From assembly GCF_018882215.1 (NCBI RefSeq), contig NZ_JACVOX010000003.1, positions 248,001 through 312,000 on the forward strand: a DNA stretch of 64,000 nt, written 5' to 3'. Positions 1-15,091 of the stretch are shown here, one piece after another. How positions within the stretch are numbered: position 1 is the stretch's first letter; every line of letters begins with the position of its first letter. Position numbers and translations under genes: made by a program. This DNA comes from Polynucleobacter sp. AP-Kaivos-20-H2 (GTDB lineage Bacteria; Pseudomonadota; Gammaproteobacteria; Burkholderiales; Burkholderiaceae). The notes beneath the pieces were generated by a model. The model saw nothing but the letters and a program-made list of their open reading frames with translations. It was not told where the DNA came from and did no database searches.

Positions 1-910
1 GCGTTAACGGGCAGTTACCGGAACCGTTATCGCCTTTACCTGCAGCTAAGTCGATCACGATTGAGCCTGGCTTCATATTGGTAACGGTGTCGCTATGCAA
101 AAGCACGGGCGGCTTACGTCCCGGAATCAATGCGGTTGTGATCACAATGTCAGCTTGTTGTGCACGCTCTGCAACCAAGGCCGCTTGACGCTTCATCCAA
201 GCTTCAGGCATTGGACGGGCATAGCCACCAACACCTTTGGCGATCTCACGCTCTTCATCGGTTTCATAAGGAACGTCAACAAACTTCGCACCTAAAGATT
301 CTATTTGTTCTTTAGCGGCAGGACGCACATCAGATGCTTCAATCACAGCGCCAAGACGTTTTGCTGTGGCAATTGCTTGCAAGCCTGCAACACCAGCACC
401 CAAGATCAATATGCGAGCAGCTTTCACGGTTCCTGCAGCAGTCATCAACATTGGCATGAAGCGTTGATATTCGTTAGCCGCAACCAATACTGCTTTGTAA
501 CCAGCAATATTTGCCTGTGAAGATAAAACGTCCATGCTTTGTGCGCGGGTTGTGCGTGGTGCGGCCTCTAAAGAGAATGCAGTAACACCTTGCGCAGCCA
601 TCGCTGTAATCATGTCGTTATCAAACGGATCGAGCATGCCCAAAAGCACAGCACCGGATTTGATTTGTTTGAGTTCGGCCGCTTCAGGCGCGCGTACTTT
701 GAGAACAATCTCTGCCCCGAATGCATCTGCAGCGCTTCCAATACTTGCACCGACAGCTTCGTATGCAGAGTCAGGTTGACTGGCTTTTACACCGGCATCT
801 TTTTGAATAACGACGGTATGACCTTGACCAATTAATTTTTTAACGGTTTCTGGTGTGGCGGCTACTCGAGTTTCCCCAGGCCTTGTTTCCAGTGGCACTC
901 CTATGCGCAT
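1..910 (-). CDS. pntA: NAD(P) transhydrogenase subunit alpha, N-terminal part (runs off window)
   Basis: Soluble NAD(H)-binding subunit of the proton-translocating transhydrogenase, which moves hydride between NADH and NADP+ at the inner membrane. About 303 residues are visible and the 3' part lies beyond base 1. The protein starts MRIGVPLETRPGETRVAATPE, the usual alanine dehydrogenase/PNT N-terminus. A Rossmann motif GAGVAGLQAIATAKRLGA is followed by VIEASDVRPAAKEQ, and the visible part ends near IVIDLAAGKGDNGSGN. The ATG at 910 is preceded by a GGAGA ribosome-binding site about 7 bases upstream, which fixes the start. It is divergent from mnmA. In many betaproteobacteria the alpha subunit is split into two genes, but this cannot be judged here because the 3' end is missing. 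Confidence 0.93.
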   Translation of the reverse strand, partial: MRIGVPLETRPGETRVAATPETVKKLIGQGHTVVIQKDAGVKASQPDSAYEAVGASIGSAADAFGAEIVLKVRAPEAAELKQIKSGAVLLGMLDPFDNDMITAMAAQGVTAFSLEAAPRTTRAQSMDVLSSQANIAGYKAVLVAANEYQRFMPMLMTAAGTVKAARILILGAGVAGLQAIATAKRLGAVIEASDVRPAAKEQIESLGAKFVDVPYETDEEREIAKGVGGYARPMPEAWMKRQAALVAERAQQADIVITTALIPGRKPPVLLHSDTVTNMKPGSIVIDLAAGKGDNGSGNCPLT

Positions 911-1089
911 GGCATGTCTCCAAAAGCAAAATTTATAAAAAGTCTATTTTATAGATAAATAGGGTAGGTTTTACCTACTTATTGGGCCCCCAGGTATACC
1001 GGTTATGGTTTTGCCTAAAATCATGCGAAGCCTGGTTGAGGCTTCTACAATGGGGTTTATCTGTCTACAGGTATTTTCGCATTTTTTTG

Positions 1090-2202
1090 ATGATCCAGCC
1101 TAATTCTTCCTCAATCCCATCTTCCAGGCCCAAAAAGGTCGTTATTGGCATGTCTGGAGGGGTAGATTCGTCAGTTGCTGCCTGGATGCTCAAGGAACAG
1201 GGCTTCGAAGTTATTGGCCTTTTTATGAAAAATTGGGAAGATGACGATAACGACGAGTACTGTTCTGCTCGTCAAGACTGGCTCGATGTGGTTTCGGTCG
1301 CCGATATGATCGGAATAGACGTTGAAGCAGTCAATTTTGCTGCCGAATATCGTGAGCGCGTATTTGCTGATTTCTTACGCGAGTACGCTGCAGGGCGAAC
1401 ACCCAATCCTGATGTTTTATGTAACGCCGAAATTAAGTTCAAGGCTTTTTTAGATCACGCCATGAGTTTGGGTGCCGATGCTATTGCTACTGGTCACTAT
1501 GCGCGCGTACGCCATGATGGTGGCAGAGTACAGTTGTTGAAAGCCGTCGATGTCAGTAAAGACCAAAGTTATTTCTTGCATCGCTTAACGCAGCAACAAT
1601 TGGCAAACGTGATGTTCCCACTTGGAGAAATTCCAAAAACGGAAGTCAGAAAAATTGCAGAGCAAATTGGTTTGCACAATGCTAAAAAGAAAGACTCCAC
1701 CGGCATTTGCTTTATTGGTGAACGTCCTTTTAGAGAATTCTTAAATCGCTATTTACCCCGTGTACCAGGCCCGATAAAAACCCCAGAAGGTAAAACAGTT
1801 GGCGAGCATATGGGCTTAGCTTTCTTTACCTTGGGTCAACGCAAGGGTATTGGTTTGGGTGGTAGTCAAGATGGCAATGGTGACGCTTGGTATGTAGCGC
1901 GCAAGGATGTTCCTAATAACACCTTGTATGTAGCGCAAGGCCACGAACACCCGTGGCTATTGGCTAATCAGCTTGCTGCGATGGATGCCAGTTGGGTTTC
2001 TGGTGCGGCACCAACACCCGGAAATTATTCTGCTAAGACCCGTTATCGACAAGCAGACTCTGCTTGCACTTTGAGTGCTGGTGCTGAAGCACTAAGCTTC
2101 GACTTAAGTTTTCCAGAAGCGCAGTGGGCTGTTACTCCAGGGCAATCTGCTGTCTTGTATGACGGAGATATTTGTTTGGGTGGTGGAATTATTTCTGCAT
2201 AA
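1090..2202 (+). CDS. mnmA: tRNA-specific 2-thiouridylase MnmA
   Basis: Catalyses 2-thiolation of U34 in the wobble position of Lys, Glu and Gln tRNAs, using ATP and sulfur passed from a persulfide relay. The PP-loop GMSGGVDSS is at residues 20-28. The catalytic cysteine pair is Cys111 (PNPDVLCN) and Cys207 (STGICFIG), and GHYARV follows at about 135-140. The ATG at 1090 gives 370 residues, the family's usual length. An open frame extends upstream to 982, but those 36 residues have no family character, so I reject the longer start. No strong Shine-Dalgarno sequence is seen before 1090. The gene stands alone and ends at a bidirectional terminator shared with the convergent glutathione S-transferase gene. 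Confidence 0.95.
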   Translation: MIQPNSSSIPSSRPKKVVIGMSGGVDSSVAAWMLKEQGFEVIGLFMKNWEDDDNDEYCSARQDWLDVVSVADMIGIDVEAVNFAAEYRERVFADFLREYAAGRTPNPDVLCNAEIKFKAFLDHAMSLGADAIATGHYARVRHDGGRVQLLKAVDVSKDQSYFLHRLTQQQLANVMFPLGEIPKTEVRKIAEQIGLHNAKKKDSTGICFIGERPFREFLNRYLPRVPGPIKTPEGKTVGEHMGLAFFTLGQRKGIGLGGSQDGNGDAWYVARKDVPNNTLYVAQGHEHPWLLANQLAAMDASWVSGAAPTPGNYSAKTRYRQADSACTLSAGAEALSFDLSFPEAQWAVTPGQSAVLYDGDICLGGGIISA

Positions 2203-2229
2203 TTTTGATCAGCAAGTAGTAGATACAAA

Positions 2230-2259
2230 AATGCCAATCAAAACTGATTGGCATTTTTT
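2230..2259. terminator. Bidirectional rho-independent terminator between mnmA and the GST gene
   Basis: Perfect 11-base stem (arm AATGCCAATCA, 2230-2240; matching arm 2245-2255) with a 4-base loop. It is followed by a T-run on the plus strand and preceded by an A-run that acts as the T-run on the minus strand. It lies between two convergent genes and can serve both. Confidence 0.88.
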
Positions 2260-2276
2260 CTTCAGCGACAAGTTAA

Positions 2277-2891
2277 TTAAGCGGCCGGTGGCTCGGTTTC
2301 AATAAAAGAAGGTCGCTGTAATAATTTTTGATACAGACGATCTAAATTTGGATATTGTGTTTGCCATTTCACTTCTGGAAAGCGAAATAATAAATATCCG
2401 ATTGCGCAACCTACGGCGATATCTGCCAAGGTGATTTGATTGCCGTGACACCAAGCATTTCCACCCAGTTGTTCAGACATTTGACGTAAGGCATCATTGA
2501 TCTTACCCATCTGGCGGTCATACCAAGTTTGGCTTTGTTGTTCTGCTGGGCGCAAGGTGCGCTCTAAACGGGCCAAAATGCCAGCATCCATTACTCCGTC
2601 TGCTAGCGCTTCCCAGGTTTTCACGGCGGCACGCTCACGGTTATCTGCTGGAATGAGCTTGCTGACTGGGCTTAGGCCATCAGCGTATTCGGCGATAACG
2701 CGGGAGTCGTAAATGGCCTCTCCATCGTCAGCCATGAGGCAGGGAACCTTCCCTAGGGGGTTGGTAAGGGCGATTTTGGTGTCTGCAGCCCAGACATTCT
2801 CTAATTTGAGGTCAACATCGACCTTTTTCTCGTTAAAAACAATGCGTACTTTACGTACATAGGGGCTGGTGAGGGATCCGATAAGTTTCAT
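2277..2891 (-). CDS. Glutathione S-transferase family protein
   Basis: Cytosolic glutathione S-transferase-like protein of 204 residues. The N-terminal thioredoxin-fold half begins MKLIGSLTSPYVRKVRIV, with a Ser near position 9 that may be the thiol-activating residue. It continues into NPLGKVPCLMADDGEAIYDSRVIAEYAD, which carries the cis-proline and the gamma-glutamyl-binding DS pair. The C-terminal half is helical and contains ITLADIAVGCAIGYL. The substrate cannot be told from sequence. I start at the ATG at 2891 because the conserved fold begins there; an ATG at 2942 would add 17 unrelated residues. The gene is divergent from purB, with about 95 bases between the starts. Confidence 0.88.
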   Translation of the reverse strand: MKLIGSLTSPYVRKVRIVFNEKKVDVDLKLENVWAADTKIALTNPLGKVPCLMADDGEAIYDSRVIAEYADGLSPVSKLIPADNRERAAVKTWEALADGVMDAGILARLERTLRPAEQQSQTWYDRQMGKINDALRQMSEQLGGNAWCHGNQITLADIAVGCAIGYLLFRFPEVKWQTQYPNLDRLYQKLLQRPSFIETEPPAA

Positions 2892-2905
2892 GGGCTCAAG
2901 TATAG

Positions 2906-5712
<2,807 letters not shown>

Positions 5713-5716
5713 CGTG

Positions 5717-5734
5717 AACTAAGAAGGCTTAGTT
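5717..5734. other. Short hairpin between waaA and secF
   Basis: Perfect 7-base stem AACTAAG / CTTAGTT with loop AAGG in the 20-base gap between convergent waaA and secF, touching the secF stop codon. There is no T-run on either side, so it is at best a weak end signal for either transcript. Confidence 0.4.
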
Positions 5735-6707
5735 AGACCCGCGCTCCGTAGTTGGGATCATCTTTGCGGGCATCATCATCTGGCTTTTTATCACCCTTCA
5801 CTAAATCTTCGCGTGTCACACCAAGCCACATAGCCAATGCCGCAGCAACAAAGACAGAAGAGTAGATACCAAACAAAATACCAATGGTCAGCGCTAATGC
5901 AAAGTAGAAGAGTGTTGGACCTCCAAAGACTAACATTGCCAGGACCATCATCTCAGTACTGCCGTGAGTGATTACGGTACGGCTGATAGTGCTTGTAATT
6001 GCGTTATCAATGATTTCGCGGGTATTCATCTTGCGATATTTGCGGAAGTTTTCCCGAATACGGTCAAAGATCACCACAGATTCGTTTACTGAATAGCCCA
6101 GAACCGCAAGAACAGCCGCCAACACTGAGAGGGAGAACTCCCACTGGAAGAAGGCAAAAAAGCCTAAGATAATGACAACGTCATGTAAGTTCGCAATGAT
6201 ACCTGCAAGTGCAAACTTCCACTCAAAGCGGAAGGATAGATACACCACGATGCCAATGATCACAAAGATGAGTGCTTTTAAGCCGTCAATAGCTAACTCT
6301 TGACCAACCTGTGGGCCAACAAACTCAACGCGCTGCAATTTCACGCCAGTCGTTGCTGGTTCAAGTGCTTGCATCACTGCCGTACTTTGATCAGCAGAAG
6401 AAATCAACTTGCCTTCAGCATCTTTTTGCAATGGCAGGCGAATCATGACATCGCGTGAGCTACCAAAGTTCTGAATTTGAGTATCTGCATAGCCGAGCTT
6501 CTCAACCTTGGCGCGAATAGAGTCCAATGGCGCAGTTTGTGGATAGCTGACTTCCATCACCGTACCACCAGTAAATTCGATGGAGAGATGCAGGCCGTTA
6601 TGCCAGAGGAAAAAGACTGCAGCTAAAAAAGTAACTAAAGAAATCGCATTGAGCACCAATGCATGGCGCATAAAAGGAATATCTTTTTTGATCCGGAAAA
6701 ATTCCAT
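5733..6707 (-). CDS. secF: Protein translocase subunit SecF
   Basis: Inner-membrane partner of SecD; the complex uses the proton gradient to finish export through SecYEG. It has 324 residues. An N-terminal membrane segment is at about 14-34, followed by the periplasmic domain opening with LSIEFTGGTVMEVSYP. Five further membrane segments include VVIILGFFAFFQWEFSLSVLAAVLAVLGYSVNESVVIFDRIRENFRK, the RND-type signature. The gene lies three bases after secD in the same operon (queA-tgt-yajC-secD-secF). The hydrophilic C-terminus (KGDKKPDDDARKDDPNYGARV) is typical of betaproteobacterial SecF. Confidence 0.96.
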   Translation of the reverse strand: MEFFRIKKDIPFMRHALVLNAISLVTFLAAVFFLWHNGLHLSIEFTGGTVMEVSYPQTAPLDSIRAKVEKLGYADTQIQNFGSSRDVMIRLPLQKDAEGKLISSADQSTAVMQALEPATTGVKLQRVEFVGPQVGQELAIDGLKALIFVIIGIVVYLSFRFEWKFALAGIIANLHDVVIILGFFAFFQWEFSLSVLAAVLAVLGYSVNESVVIFDRIRENFRKYRKMNTREIIDNAITSTISRTVITHGSTEMMVLAMLVFGGPTLFYFALALTIGILFGIYSSVFVAAALAMWLGVTREDLVKGDKKPDDDARKDDPNYGARV

Positions 6708-6710
6708 GGC

Positions 6711-8570
6711 TTATTTCTCCTGTGGACGCCAAACTTGGCCGATAGCAAGTTTTTGAATCTTCTTATGTCTGCCGTACCAGAGGTTAACAAGGCCACGTGA
6801 GAAGAAGACAGCCGAGAACATTGAAGTCAGAATACCTAAGCAGTGAACCACTGCGAAGCCTTTGATAGGGCCCGATCCAAATGCTAACAGGGCTAGACCA
6901 GCAATCAAAGTCGTTACGTTGGAGTCCAGAATCGTTGCCCAGGCTTTATCGAAACCAACGGCAATTGCAGTTTGTGGGGCGGCGCCATTGCGTAACTCTT
7001 CACGAATACGCTCGTTAATCAACACGTTCGAGTCAATCGCCATACCCAGAGCTAAGGCCATCGCTGCGATGCCTGGCAAGGTGAGGGTGGCTTGCAGCAT
7101 TGATAACACCGAGATGAGCAAGAGCAAGTTCACTGCCAAAGCAATAACAGAGAAAGTGCCAAATAGTAAGTAGTAGGCCATCATGAAAATCGCGATCGCA
7201 GTAAAGCCGATTAAGAGTGACTTAAAGCCCTTCTCAATATTTTCTGCGCCAAGACTTGGTCCAATAGTGCGTTCTTCAATGATTTCCATTGGCGCTGCTA
7301 ATGATCCAGCGCGCAAGAGCAGGGCTAAATCATTAGCGCTCTCGGTAGTTGGCTGACCAGTGATCTGGAACTTGGAGCCAAACTCACTTTGAATAGTGGC
7401 GATAGTGAGTACCTCACCTTTACCTTTTTCAAACAAGATCATGCCCATCGGCTTGCCGATATTTTCGCGAGTCACTTCTTGCATGACGCGCCCACCAGCT
7501 GCATCTAGGGAGATATTTACTGCGGGGCGTTGGTTTTGGTCAAAGCCAGCGCTAGCATCCGTAATACGATCGCCGCTGAAGATGACTGATTTTTTAAATA
7601 CACCCAAACGGCTTTCACCAAAGCGGAAAGTATCCATGCCTGGAGGAGGGGTTTCGCCCAAGCCGATGGTAGACACCAAGGGGTCAGCTAAGCGAGACTC
7701 TAGAGTTGCTGTGCGACCAATGATGTCTTTGGCACGAGCTGTATCTTGCACGCCAGGTAACTGAACCACAATGCGCTCGGCACCTTGCTGTTGAATCACT
7801 GGCTCTTTAACCGCCAATTCGTTCACACGCTTATTCAGGGTGATGATGTTTTGCTTAACGGCGTTATCTTGAATTTCTTTTAAAGCCGTCGGCTTAAATT
7901 CACCCACTAATTTTGGTAAAGAGCCATTGGATTTGATTAACCAAATGAGCTCAGGTTGCCCCGTTGTCAGTACTGCGCGCGCTTTATCAGCATCTTCGAC
8001 ATTGGCGAAATTAATCGATATGAAATCAGCGCCACGCTCGATACCTTGATGACGAATGCTCTTGTCACGCAATTGACTGCGAATATCGCCTGCCAAGGAA
8101 GTCACTTTTTTCTGGACTGCGCCCTTCATATCTACTTGTAAGAGGAAGTAGACTCCGCCACGCAAATCAAGACCTAATGGCATTGGTAATGCATTGATTG
8201 CACTTAACCAGCCCGGTGTATTGGACAGTAGGTTTAAGGCAACAGTGTAATTGGGATCAGTTTGATCTACATTGAGTTTCTGCTGCAATAGATCGCGTGC
8301 ACGCAACTGAATGTCAGTGTTATTGAATCGAACTTTGATGGAGCCTACATTGCCAGCGACTTCGAAGAAGAGACCGGTGTTATTAATGTTAGCTTCTGCA
8401 AGAATCTTTTCGACACGAGCCTGCGTTGCCAAATCAACCTTGATGGTTGGCTTGGCAGACGAGACTTGAACCGCTGGAGCCTCACCATAGAAATTGGGTA
8501 ATGAATATAGTCCGCCGATCAGTAATGCAACGGCAATGACTAGATATTTCCAGAGAGGGTAGCGATTCAT
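6711..8570 (-). CDS. secD: Protein translocase subunit SecD
   Basis: Large RND-like subunit of the SecDF export motor. It has 619 residues: an N-terminal membrane segment at about 8-26, then a periplasmic region that opens with the family motif LGLDLRGGVYFLLQVDM. A second periplasmic domain and five C-terminal membrane segments follow, including GMAIDSNVLINERIREELR. The length matches the Gram-negative family. It lies between yajC (25-base gap) and secF (3-base gap) on the minus strand, the standard order, and is probably co-transcribed with both. Confidence 0.97.
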   Translation of the reverse strand: MNRYPLWKYLVIAVALLIGGLYSLPNFYGEAPAVQVSSAKPTIKVDLATQARVEKILAEANINNTGLFFEVAGNVGSIKVRFNNTDIQLRARDLLQQKLNVDQTDPNYTVALNLLSNTPGWLSAINALPMPLGLDLRGGVYFLLQVDMKGAVQKKVTSLAGDIRSQLRDKSIRHQGIERGADFISINFANVEDADKARAVLTTGQPELIWLIKSNGSLPKLVGEFKPTALKEIQDNAVKQNIITLNKRVNELAVKEPVIQQQGAERIVVQLPGVQDTARAKDIIGRTATLESRLADPLVSTIGLGETPPPGMDTFRFGESRLGVFKKSVIFSGDRITDASAGFDQNQRPAVNISLDAAGGRVMQEVTRENIGKPMGMILFEKGKGEVLTIATIQSEFGSKFQITGQPTTESANDLALLLRAGSLAAPMEIIEERTIGPSLGAENIEKGFKSLLIGFTAIAIFMMAYYLLFGTFSVIALAVNLLLLISVLSMLQATLTLPGIAAMALALGMAIDSNVLINERIREELRNGAAPQTAIAVGFDKAWATILDSNVTTLIAGLALLAFGSGPIKGFAVVHCLGILTSMFSAVFFSRGLVNLWYGRHKKIQKLAIGQVWRPQEK

Positions 8571-8595
8571 ATAGAGATACTTTTAAACAAAAAAA

Positions 8596-8922
8596 TTAAG
8601 CAGACTTCAGTGTGCCTTTTGGCAATACTGTAGTGATAGCGCCTTTTTGCATGTGCACTTCAGTGCCAGCAGAAATTTCAACGGTAACCACTTGATCTTT
8701 CAATGCCGTTACTTTGCCCATGATGCCGCCAACAGTAACAACCTCATCACCAACGCCTAATGACTCGAGCATTGCCTTAGTTTCTTTTTGACGCTTCATT
8801 TGTGGGCGAATCATGATGAAGTACAAAACTGCAAACATCAAAATCAAAGGGAGAAAGCTCATCAAGCCATTGGAATCTGCGCCCGCTGCAGGAGCTTGGG
8901 CAAAAGCGTTACTAATCCACAT
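8596..8922 (-). CDS. yajC: Sec translocon accessory protein YajC
   Basis: Small inner-membrane protein that associates with SecDF. Its 108 residues contain one membrane helix at about 21-41 (LMSFLPLILMFAVLYFIMIRPQMKRQKE). The conserved cytoplasmic domain that follows contains LGVGDEVVTVGGIMGKVTALKDQ. The N-terminus MWISNAFAQAPAAGADS looks like a short signal-like leader and is usual in betaproteobacterial YajC. The gene is preceded by a good GGAGG-type site just upstream. It sits between tgt and secD; a strong hairpin separates it from tgt. Confidence 0.96.
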   Translation of the reverse strand: MWISNAFAQAPAAGADSNGLMSFLPLILMFAVLYFIMIRPQMKRQKETKAMLESLGVGDEVVTVGGIMGKVTALKDQVVTVEISAGTEVHMQKGAITTVLPKGTLKSA

Positions 8923-9027
8923 ACAAAACCTCCGTTAATTACCAATTAAAAACTGCGATATTTTTCGACCTTTAAACCGATGGCCGTAACCCGCAATTCT
9001 AAACTGTGTGGGGCTTTGGAGGTGATT

Positions 9028-9050
9028 TACAGGGGGTTTTGCCCCCTGTA
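9028..9050. other. GC-rich hairpin between tgt and yajC
   Basis: Perfect 9-base stem TACAGGGGG / CCCCCTGTA with a 5-base loop, directly after the tgt stop. No T-run follows on the minus strand, so it is not a normal intrinsic terminator. It may be an mRNA 3'-end stabiliser or processing site that sets different levels for queA-tgt and yajC-secDF. Confidence 0.6.
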
Positions 9051-9056
9051 GGGCTA

Positions 9057-11257
<2,201 letters not shown>

Positions 11258-11287
11258 AGCATTACCATCAGGTATTAGATTTTAACG

Positions 11288-13351
11288 ATGACTACTAAAC
11301 AAGCGCCAAGCACACTCCAAAAGATGGGTTTAGATACCCCTATGGCCCTTGCTTTGCACTTGCCATCCCGTTACGAGGATGAGACCGAGCTGCTCACTAT
11401 CGAGGAGGCCATACATCTGGGTCGATTTAACTCCGCTCAGACTCAAGGCGTAGTTATTCGTAATCAGGTCTTATTTAGACCCAGAAGGCAGATGATAGTC
11501 ACTATTGAGGATGAAACTGAAACCTTAAATCTGCGTTTCCTGAACTTCTACCCTAGCCAGCAAAAACAAATGGCTGTTGGGGTCAATATTCGAGTCCGCG
11601 GTGAAGTGCGTGAAGGTTTTCAGGGTCCCGAGATGGTGCACCCTACGGTGAGAGTTGTCGCTCCAGATACACCTTTGCCTGCTAGTTTGACTCCAGTTTA
11701 TCCAGCAAGTGTTGGAGTCTCGCAAACCATTATTCGTAAAGCAGTGTCACAAGCCTTACGTGACCCAAGCCTGCAAGATAGTCTGGCTGAGTTCTTACCC
11801 AAAGATCTAATGGCAGAGTTACTGCCTAGTCATGATTGGCCAAACTTGCAAGCGGCGATTACCTATTTGCACCAACCGCCTGCTGATGCAAATACCCAGG
11901 CATTACTAGAGCGCACTCATCCTGCTTGGCGTCGAGTGCAGTTTGAGGAACTCCTTGCTCAGCAAATTTCGTTAAAGCGTGCCCATGCGATTCGTCGGGA
12001 GCGACATGCACCCAGCTTTCCAAGGGCAAAGAAACAAAGCTTTGAAGAGGGTTTGTTAAAGGTATTACCTTTTAAATTAACTAATTCTCAAGATCGTGTT
12101 TGGTCTGAAATTAGTAATGACCTTTCTCAATCATTTCCGATGAATCGCCTTTTGCAGGGGGATGTGGGAAGCGGCAAGACCGTAGTGGCTGCCTTAGCTG
12201 CGGCGCGGGCGATGGATCATGGTTATCAAGCCGCCATCATGGCGCCTACAGAGATCTTGGCTGAGCAGCACTATCTCAAAATGAAAGAATGGTTTGAACC
12301 TTTGGGGGTCAGAATCGCTTGGCTGTCAGGGAGTCTGAAAGCGAAAGAAAAACGATTGGCGCAAGAGGTGATCGAGAACGGGCAAGCCCAACTTATTATT
12401 GGTACGCATGCTCTTATTCAAGAAAATGTGAGCTTTGCCAAACTTGGCCTCGCAGTGATTGATGAGCAACATCGCTTTGGAGTGAGGCAGCGTTTAGAGA
12501 TTCAGCAACGGGTTGGCTCAGAATTGTTTTACTGTCATCAACTGATGATGTCAGCAACACCAATACCACGCACTTTAGCGATGACCTACTATGCCGACTT
12601 AGATGTCTCTGTCATCGATGAATTGCCTCCTGGCCGAAAACCGATTGCTACTAAGGTAGTTAAAGCCAGTCGCCGTGATGAGGTGATTGGTGGTTTGCAA
12701 AGTTGGTTGTCTAAGGGATTGCAAGCGTATTGGGTTTGTCCTCTCATTGAAGAATCTGAAGTGCTGCAATTGCAAACTGCAGTTGAGAGCTTTGAGCAAC
12801 TGACACAGGCTTTACCTGACTTTAAGGTTGGCTTGGTGCATGGCAGATTAAAAGCAGAAGAAAAAGCGGCAGTCATGGCTGCCTTCAAGGCAAATGAGAT
12901 TCAGCTCTTAGTTGCTACTACGGTAATTGAGGTTGGGGTAGATGTACCCAATGCGGCGTTAATGGTAATTGAGCATGCTGAGCGTTTTGGTTATGCCCAG
13001 ATTCATCAATTGCGCGGGCGCGTGGGTAGGGGGTCTGCGGATTCGGTTTGTATTTTGATGTATGCCGAGCCTCTTTCAATGGCCGCCAAGGAGCGTCTAC
13101 AAACTTTACGTGAGACCTCAGATGGTTTTGTGATTGCTGAGCGAGATTTATCACTACGTGGCCCAGGTGAGTTACTGGGCGCGAAGCAATCAGGTGATGC
13201 TATGTTGCGCTTTGTCGATTTGCAACGCGATGCCTGGTTAATTGAGTTGGCTCAACAGGCGGCTGAGCGCTTACTCGCTGAGCATGCAGATCTGGTGGAG
13301 CGCCATTTAGAGCGCTGGCTCGGATCTCGAGCAGAATTTCTGAAGGCTTGA
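11288..13351 (+). CDS. recG: ATP-dependent DNA helicase RecG
   Basis: Branch-migration helicase that remodels stalled replication forks and Holliday junctions. Its 687 residues are full length. The N-terminal wedge/OB region comes first, then Walker [13 protein letters not shown] at about 291-302. DEQH box [13 protein letters not shown] is at about 390-402, [20 protein letters not shown] follows, and the C-terminal helicase half has [14 protein letters not shown] and QLRGRVGRG. There is no clear Shine-Dalgarno sequence before the ATG at 11288. ubiA follows after 10 bases and is probably co-transcribed. Confidence 0.97.
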   Translation: MTTKQAPSTLQKMGLDTPMALALHLPSRYEDETELLTIEEAIHLGRFNSAQTQGVVIRNQVLFRPRRQMIVTIEDETETLNLRFLNFYPSQQKQMAVGVNIRVRGEVREGFQGPEMVHPTVRVVAPDTPLPASLTPVYPASVGVSQTIIRKAVSQALRDPSLQDSLAEFLPKDLMAELLPSHDWPNLQAAITYLHQPPADANTQALLERTHPAWRRVQFEELLAQQISLKRAHAIRRERHAPSFPRAKKQSFEEGLLKVLPFKLTNSQDRVWSEISNDLSQSFPMNRLLQGDVGSGKTVVAALAAARAMDHGYQAAIMAPTEILAEQHYLKMKEWFEPLGVRIAWLSGSLKAKEKRLAQEVIENGQAQLIIGTHALIQENVSFAKLGLAVIDEQHRFGVRQRLEIQQRVGSELFYCHQLMMSATPIPRTLAMTYYADLDVSVIDELPPGRKPIATKVVKASRRDEVIGGLQSWLSKGLQAYWVCPLIEESEVLQLQTAVESFEQLTQALPDFKVGLVHGRLKAEEKAAVMAAFKANEIQLLVATTVIEVGVDVPNAALMVIEHAERFGYAQIHQLRGRVGRGSADSVCILMYAEPLSMAAKERLQTLRETSDGFVIAERDLSLRGPGELLGAKQSGDAMLRFVDLQRDAWLIELAQQAAERLLAEHADLVERHLERWLGSRAEFLKA

Positions 13352-13361
13352 TAATTACCTT

Positions 13362-14225
13362 ATGAATATAAAAGAGCGCTTCATTTCTTATGGATACCTC
13401 ATCAGGCTAGATAAGCCGATTGGTACGCTATTACTGTTGTGGCCTACGCTTTGGGCTCTTTGGTTGGCAAGCAGTGGCGTGCCTGATTTATCTATTTTGC
13501 TGATCTTTTCTGCCGGCACATTTTTGATGCGCAGTGCGGGCTGCGCAATCAACGACTATGCTGATCGTGATTTTGATCGGCATGTTAAACGGACCCAAGG
13601 CCGCCCAGTCACAAGTGGAAAAATCTCGGGTAAAGAGGCTGTAGCCGTAGCTGGTGTTTTGGCACTACTCGCCTTTTTACTCATTCAACCTCTGAATGTA
13701 TTTACAAAGCAATTGTCCGTGCTTGCTTTGCTAGTAGCCTTCGTCTATCCCTTTACAAAATGCTTTTTTGCCATGCCCCAAGCCGTCCTAGGAATTGCCT
13801 TTGGCTTTGGTATTCCGATGGCATACGCTGCCATTCTGGATTTCATCCCCCTGGAGGCCTGGTTCTTATTTATTGGGAACATCTTTTGGGCGATTGCTTA
13901 TGACACCGCTTATGCCATGGTTGATCGCGACGATGACCTGCGCCTAGGGTTGAGAACATCGGCCATTACTTTTGGTCAGTACGATGTCGTCGCTATAGCA
14001 ATAAGCTACGGAATGCTTTTTCTGAGCCAGTTATGGGTGGCGCAATTGGCTAACTTAAGCAATTATTTTTTAGTGGGTTGGTTCGCAGCATTGGCCTGTG
14101 CGATTTATCACGTGAAGTTGGTTTCAACTCGAAATAGAGATAATTGCTTTAAAGCGTTCCGCCATAACAACTGGTTAGGCGGATTTTTATTTCTAGGAAT
14201 TGTACTGGGTCTAGGTATTAACTAA
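13362..14225 (+). CDS. ubiA: 4-hydroxybenzoate polyprenyltransferase
   Basis: Integral membrane enzyme that attaches the polyprenyl tail to 4-hydroxybenzoate in ubiquinone synthesis. It has 287 residues with multiple membrane helices. The first Asp-rich motif is [19 protein letters not shown] and the second is [22 protein letters not shown]; both bind the Mg-diphosphate of the prenyl donor. It follows recG on the same strand. Its last four bases overlap the end of proC on the opposite strand, so the two transcripts must run into each other. Confidence 0.96.
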   Translation: MNIKERFISYGYLIRLDKPIGTLLLLWPTLWALWLASSGVPDLSILLIFSAGTFLMRSAGCAINDYADRDFDRHVKRTQGRPVTSGKISGKEAVAVAGVLALLAFLLIQPLNVFTKQLSVLALLVAFVYPFTKCFFAMPQAVLGIAFGFGIPMAYAAILDFIPLEAWFLFIGNIFWAIAYDTAYAMVDRDDDLRLGLRTSAITFGQYDVVAIAISYGMLFLSQLWVAQLANLSNYFLVGWFAALACAIYHVKLVSTRNRDNCFKAFRHNNWLGGFLFLGIVLGLGIN

Positions 14226-15091
14226 CTCTGGCCGAGTTCATCGCCCATAGTCTTGCCACGCTGACTGGCTGCATCAATCGCTTTTTCTAAAATTTCATGC
14301 CAACCTTGTTGTTTCATCACATCTAGAGCGGCAGCAGTAGTTCCACCTTTTGAAGTGACTCTCTCGCGGAGAACACCAGCGTGCTCATCAGAGTTATGGG
14401 CGAGCTGTGTAGCACCTTCAAGAGTGGCATAAGCCAGCTTGCGCGCTGTCTCTGAATCAAGACCAAGCTTCTCCCCAGCAGATTGCATTGCCTCTAAAAA
14501 TGCAAAGACATAGGCTGGGCCACTACCAGAAACAGCGGTTACTGTATCCATCAATTTTTCTTCTTTTACCCAAACGGTTTGACCCACCGCATTACAAATG
14601 GTTTCAGCTAAGGCGCGATCAGACTGATCTACAGCGGCATCTGCAAAAAGCCCGGTAATCCCTTTACCAATTAAGGCTGGAGTATTGGGCATAGCGCGCA
14701 CACAGCGTGTGTGATCAAGCCAGCGACTCATATCTTTTAGGCGAATACCGGCAGCGATGCTCAGAATGAGTGGGCCGGGAGCGCTAGCATGCTTAAGTTT
14801 AGTTGCCAAACCTTTGGCAACGACATTGAAGTCTTGGGGTTTGATCGCCATGACAAGCACATTATTTTTAGAGAAGTCAAAAGCGATATGTTCTAAGGCA
14901 CTAATGCCTTGAACGCCAAAATCTTCGTGCAGCTTGAGGGCGGTTGCAGCATTTGCTTCTACAACAGAGATTTGATTGGATTCGAATCCACTAGCAAGAA
15001 GGCCGCTAATGAGGGCGCGCCCCATATTGCCGCCACCAATAAAGGTAATGTGCGCATTGCTATTGTTTTGTGCGATTTTATTTTTGCTCAT
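14222..15091 (-). CDS. proC: Pyrroline-5-carboxylate reductase
   Basis: Last step of proline synthesis, NAD(P)H reduction of pyrroline-5-carboxylate. It has 289 residues. The Rossmann motif [18 protein letters not shown] is at about residues 15-32, MAIKPQDF follows, [16 protein letters not shown] comes next, and the C-terminal signature [17 protein letters not shown] through [15 protein letters not shown] is present. A 14-residue hydrophilic lead ([14 protein letters not shown]) precedes the fold. It overlaps the yggS stop by four bases and is the last gene of the glcDEF-yggS-proC run. Confidence 0.97.
   Translation of the reverse strand: MSKNKIAQNNSNAHITFIGGGNMGRALISGLLASGFESNQISVVEANAATALKLHEDFGVQGISALEHIAFDFSKNNVLVMAIKPQDFNVVAKGLATKLKHASAPGPLILSIAAGIRLKDMSRWLDHTRCVRAMPNTPALIGKGITGLFADAAVDQSDRALAETICNAVGQTVWVKEEKLMDTVTAVSGSGPAYVFAFLEAMQSAGEKLGLDSETARKLAYATLEGATQLAHNSDEHAGVLRERVTSKGGTTAAALDVMKQQGWHEILEKAIDAASQRGKTMGDELGQS

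Noticed and set aside
964..978. Small palindrome GTAGGT-TTT-ACCTAC upstream of pntA
   Set aside because: A 6-base stem in an AT-rich promoter area; too short to call an operator without comparison to other sites.
982..1089. Longer N-terminus for MnmA
   Set aside because: The extra 36 residues ([14 protein letters not shown]...) have no family character; the ATG at 1090 gives the normal length.
6862..7764. Two antisense open frames of 103 and 122 codons inside secD
   Set aside because: Shadows of secD; no start signals and no motif.
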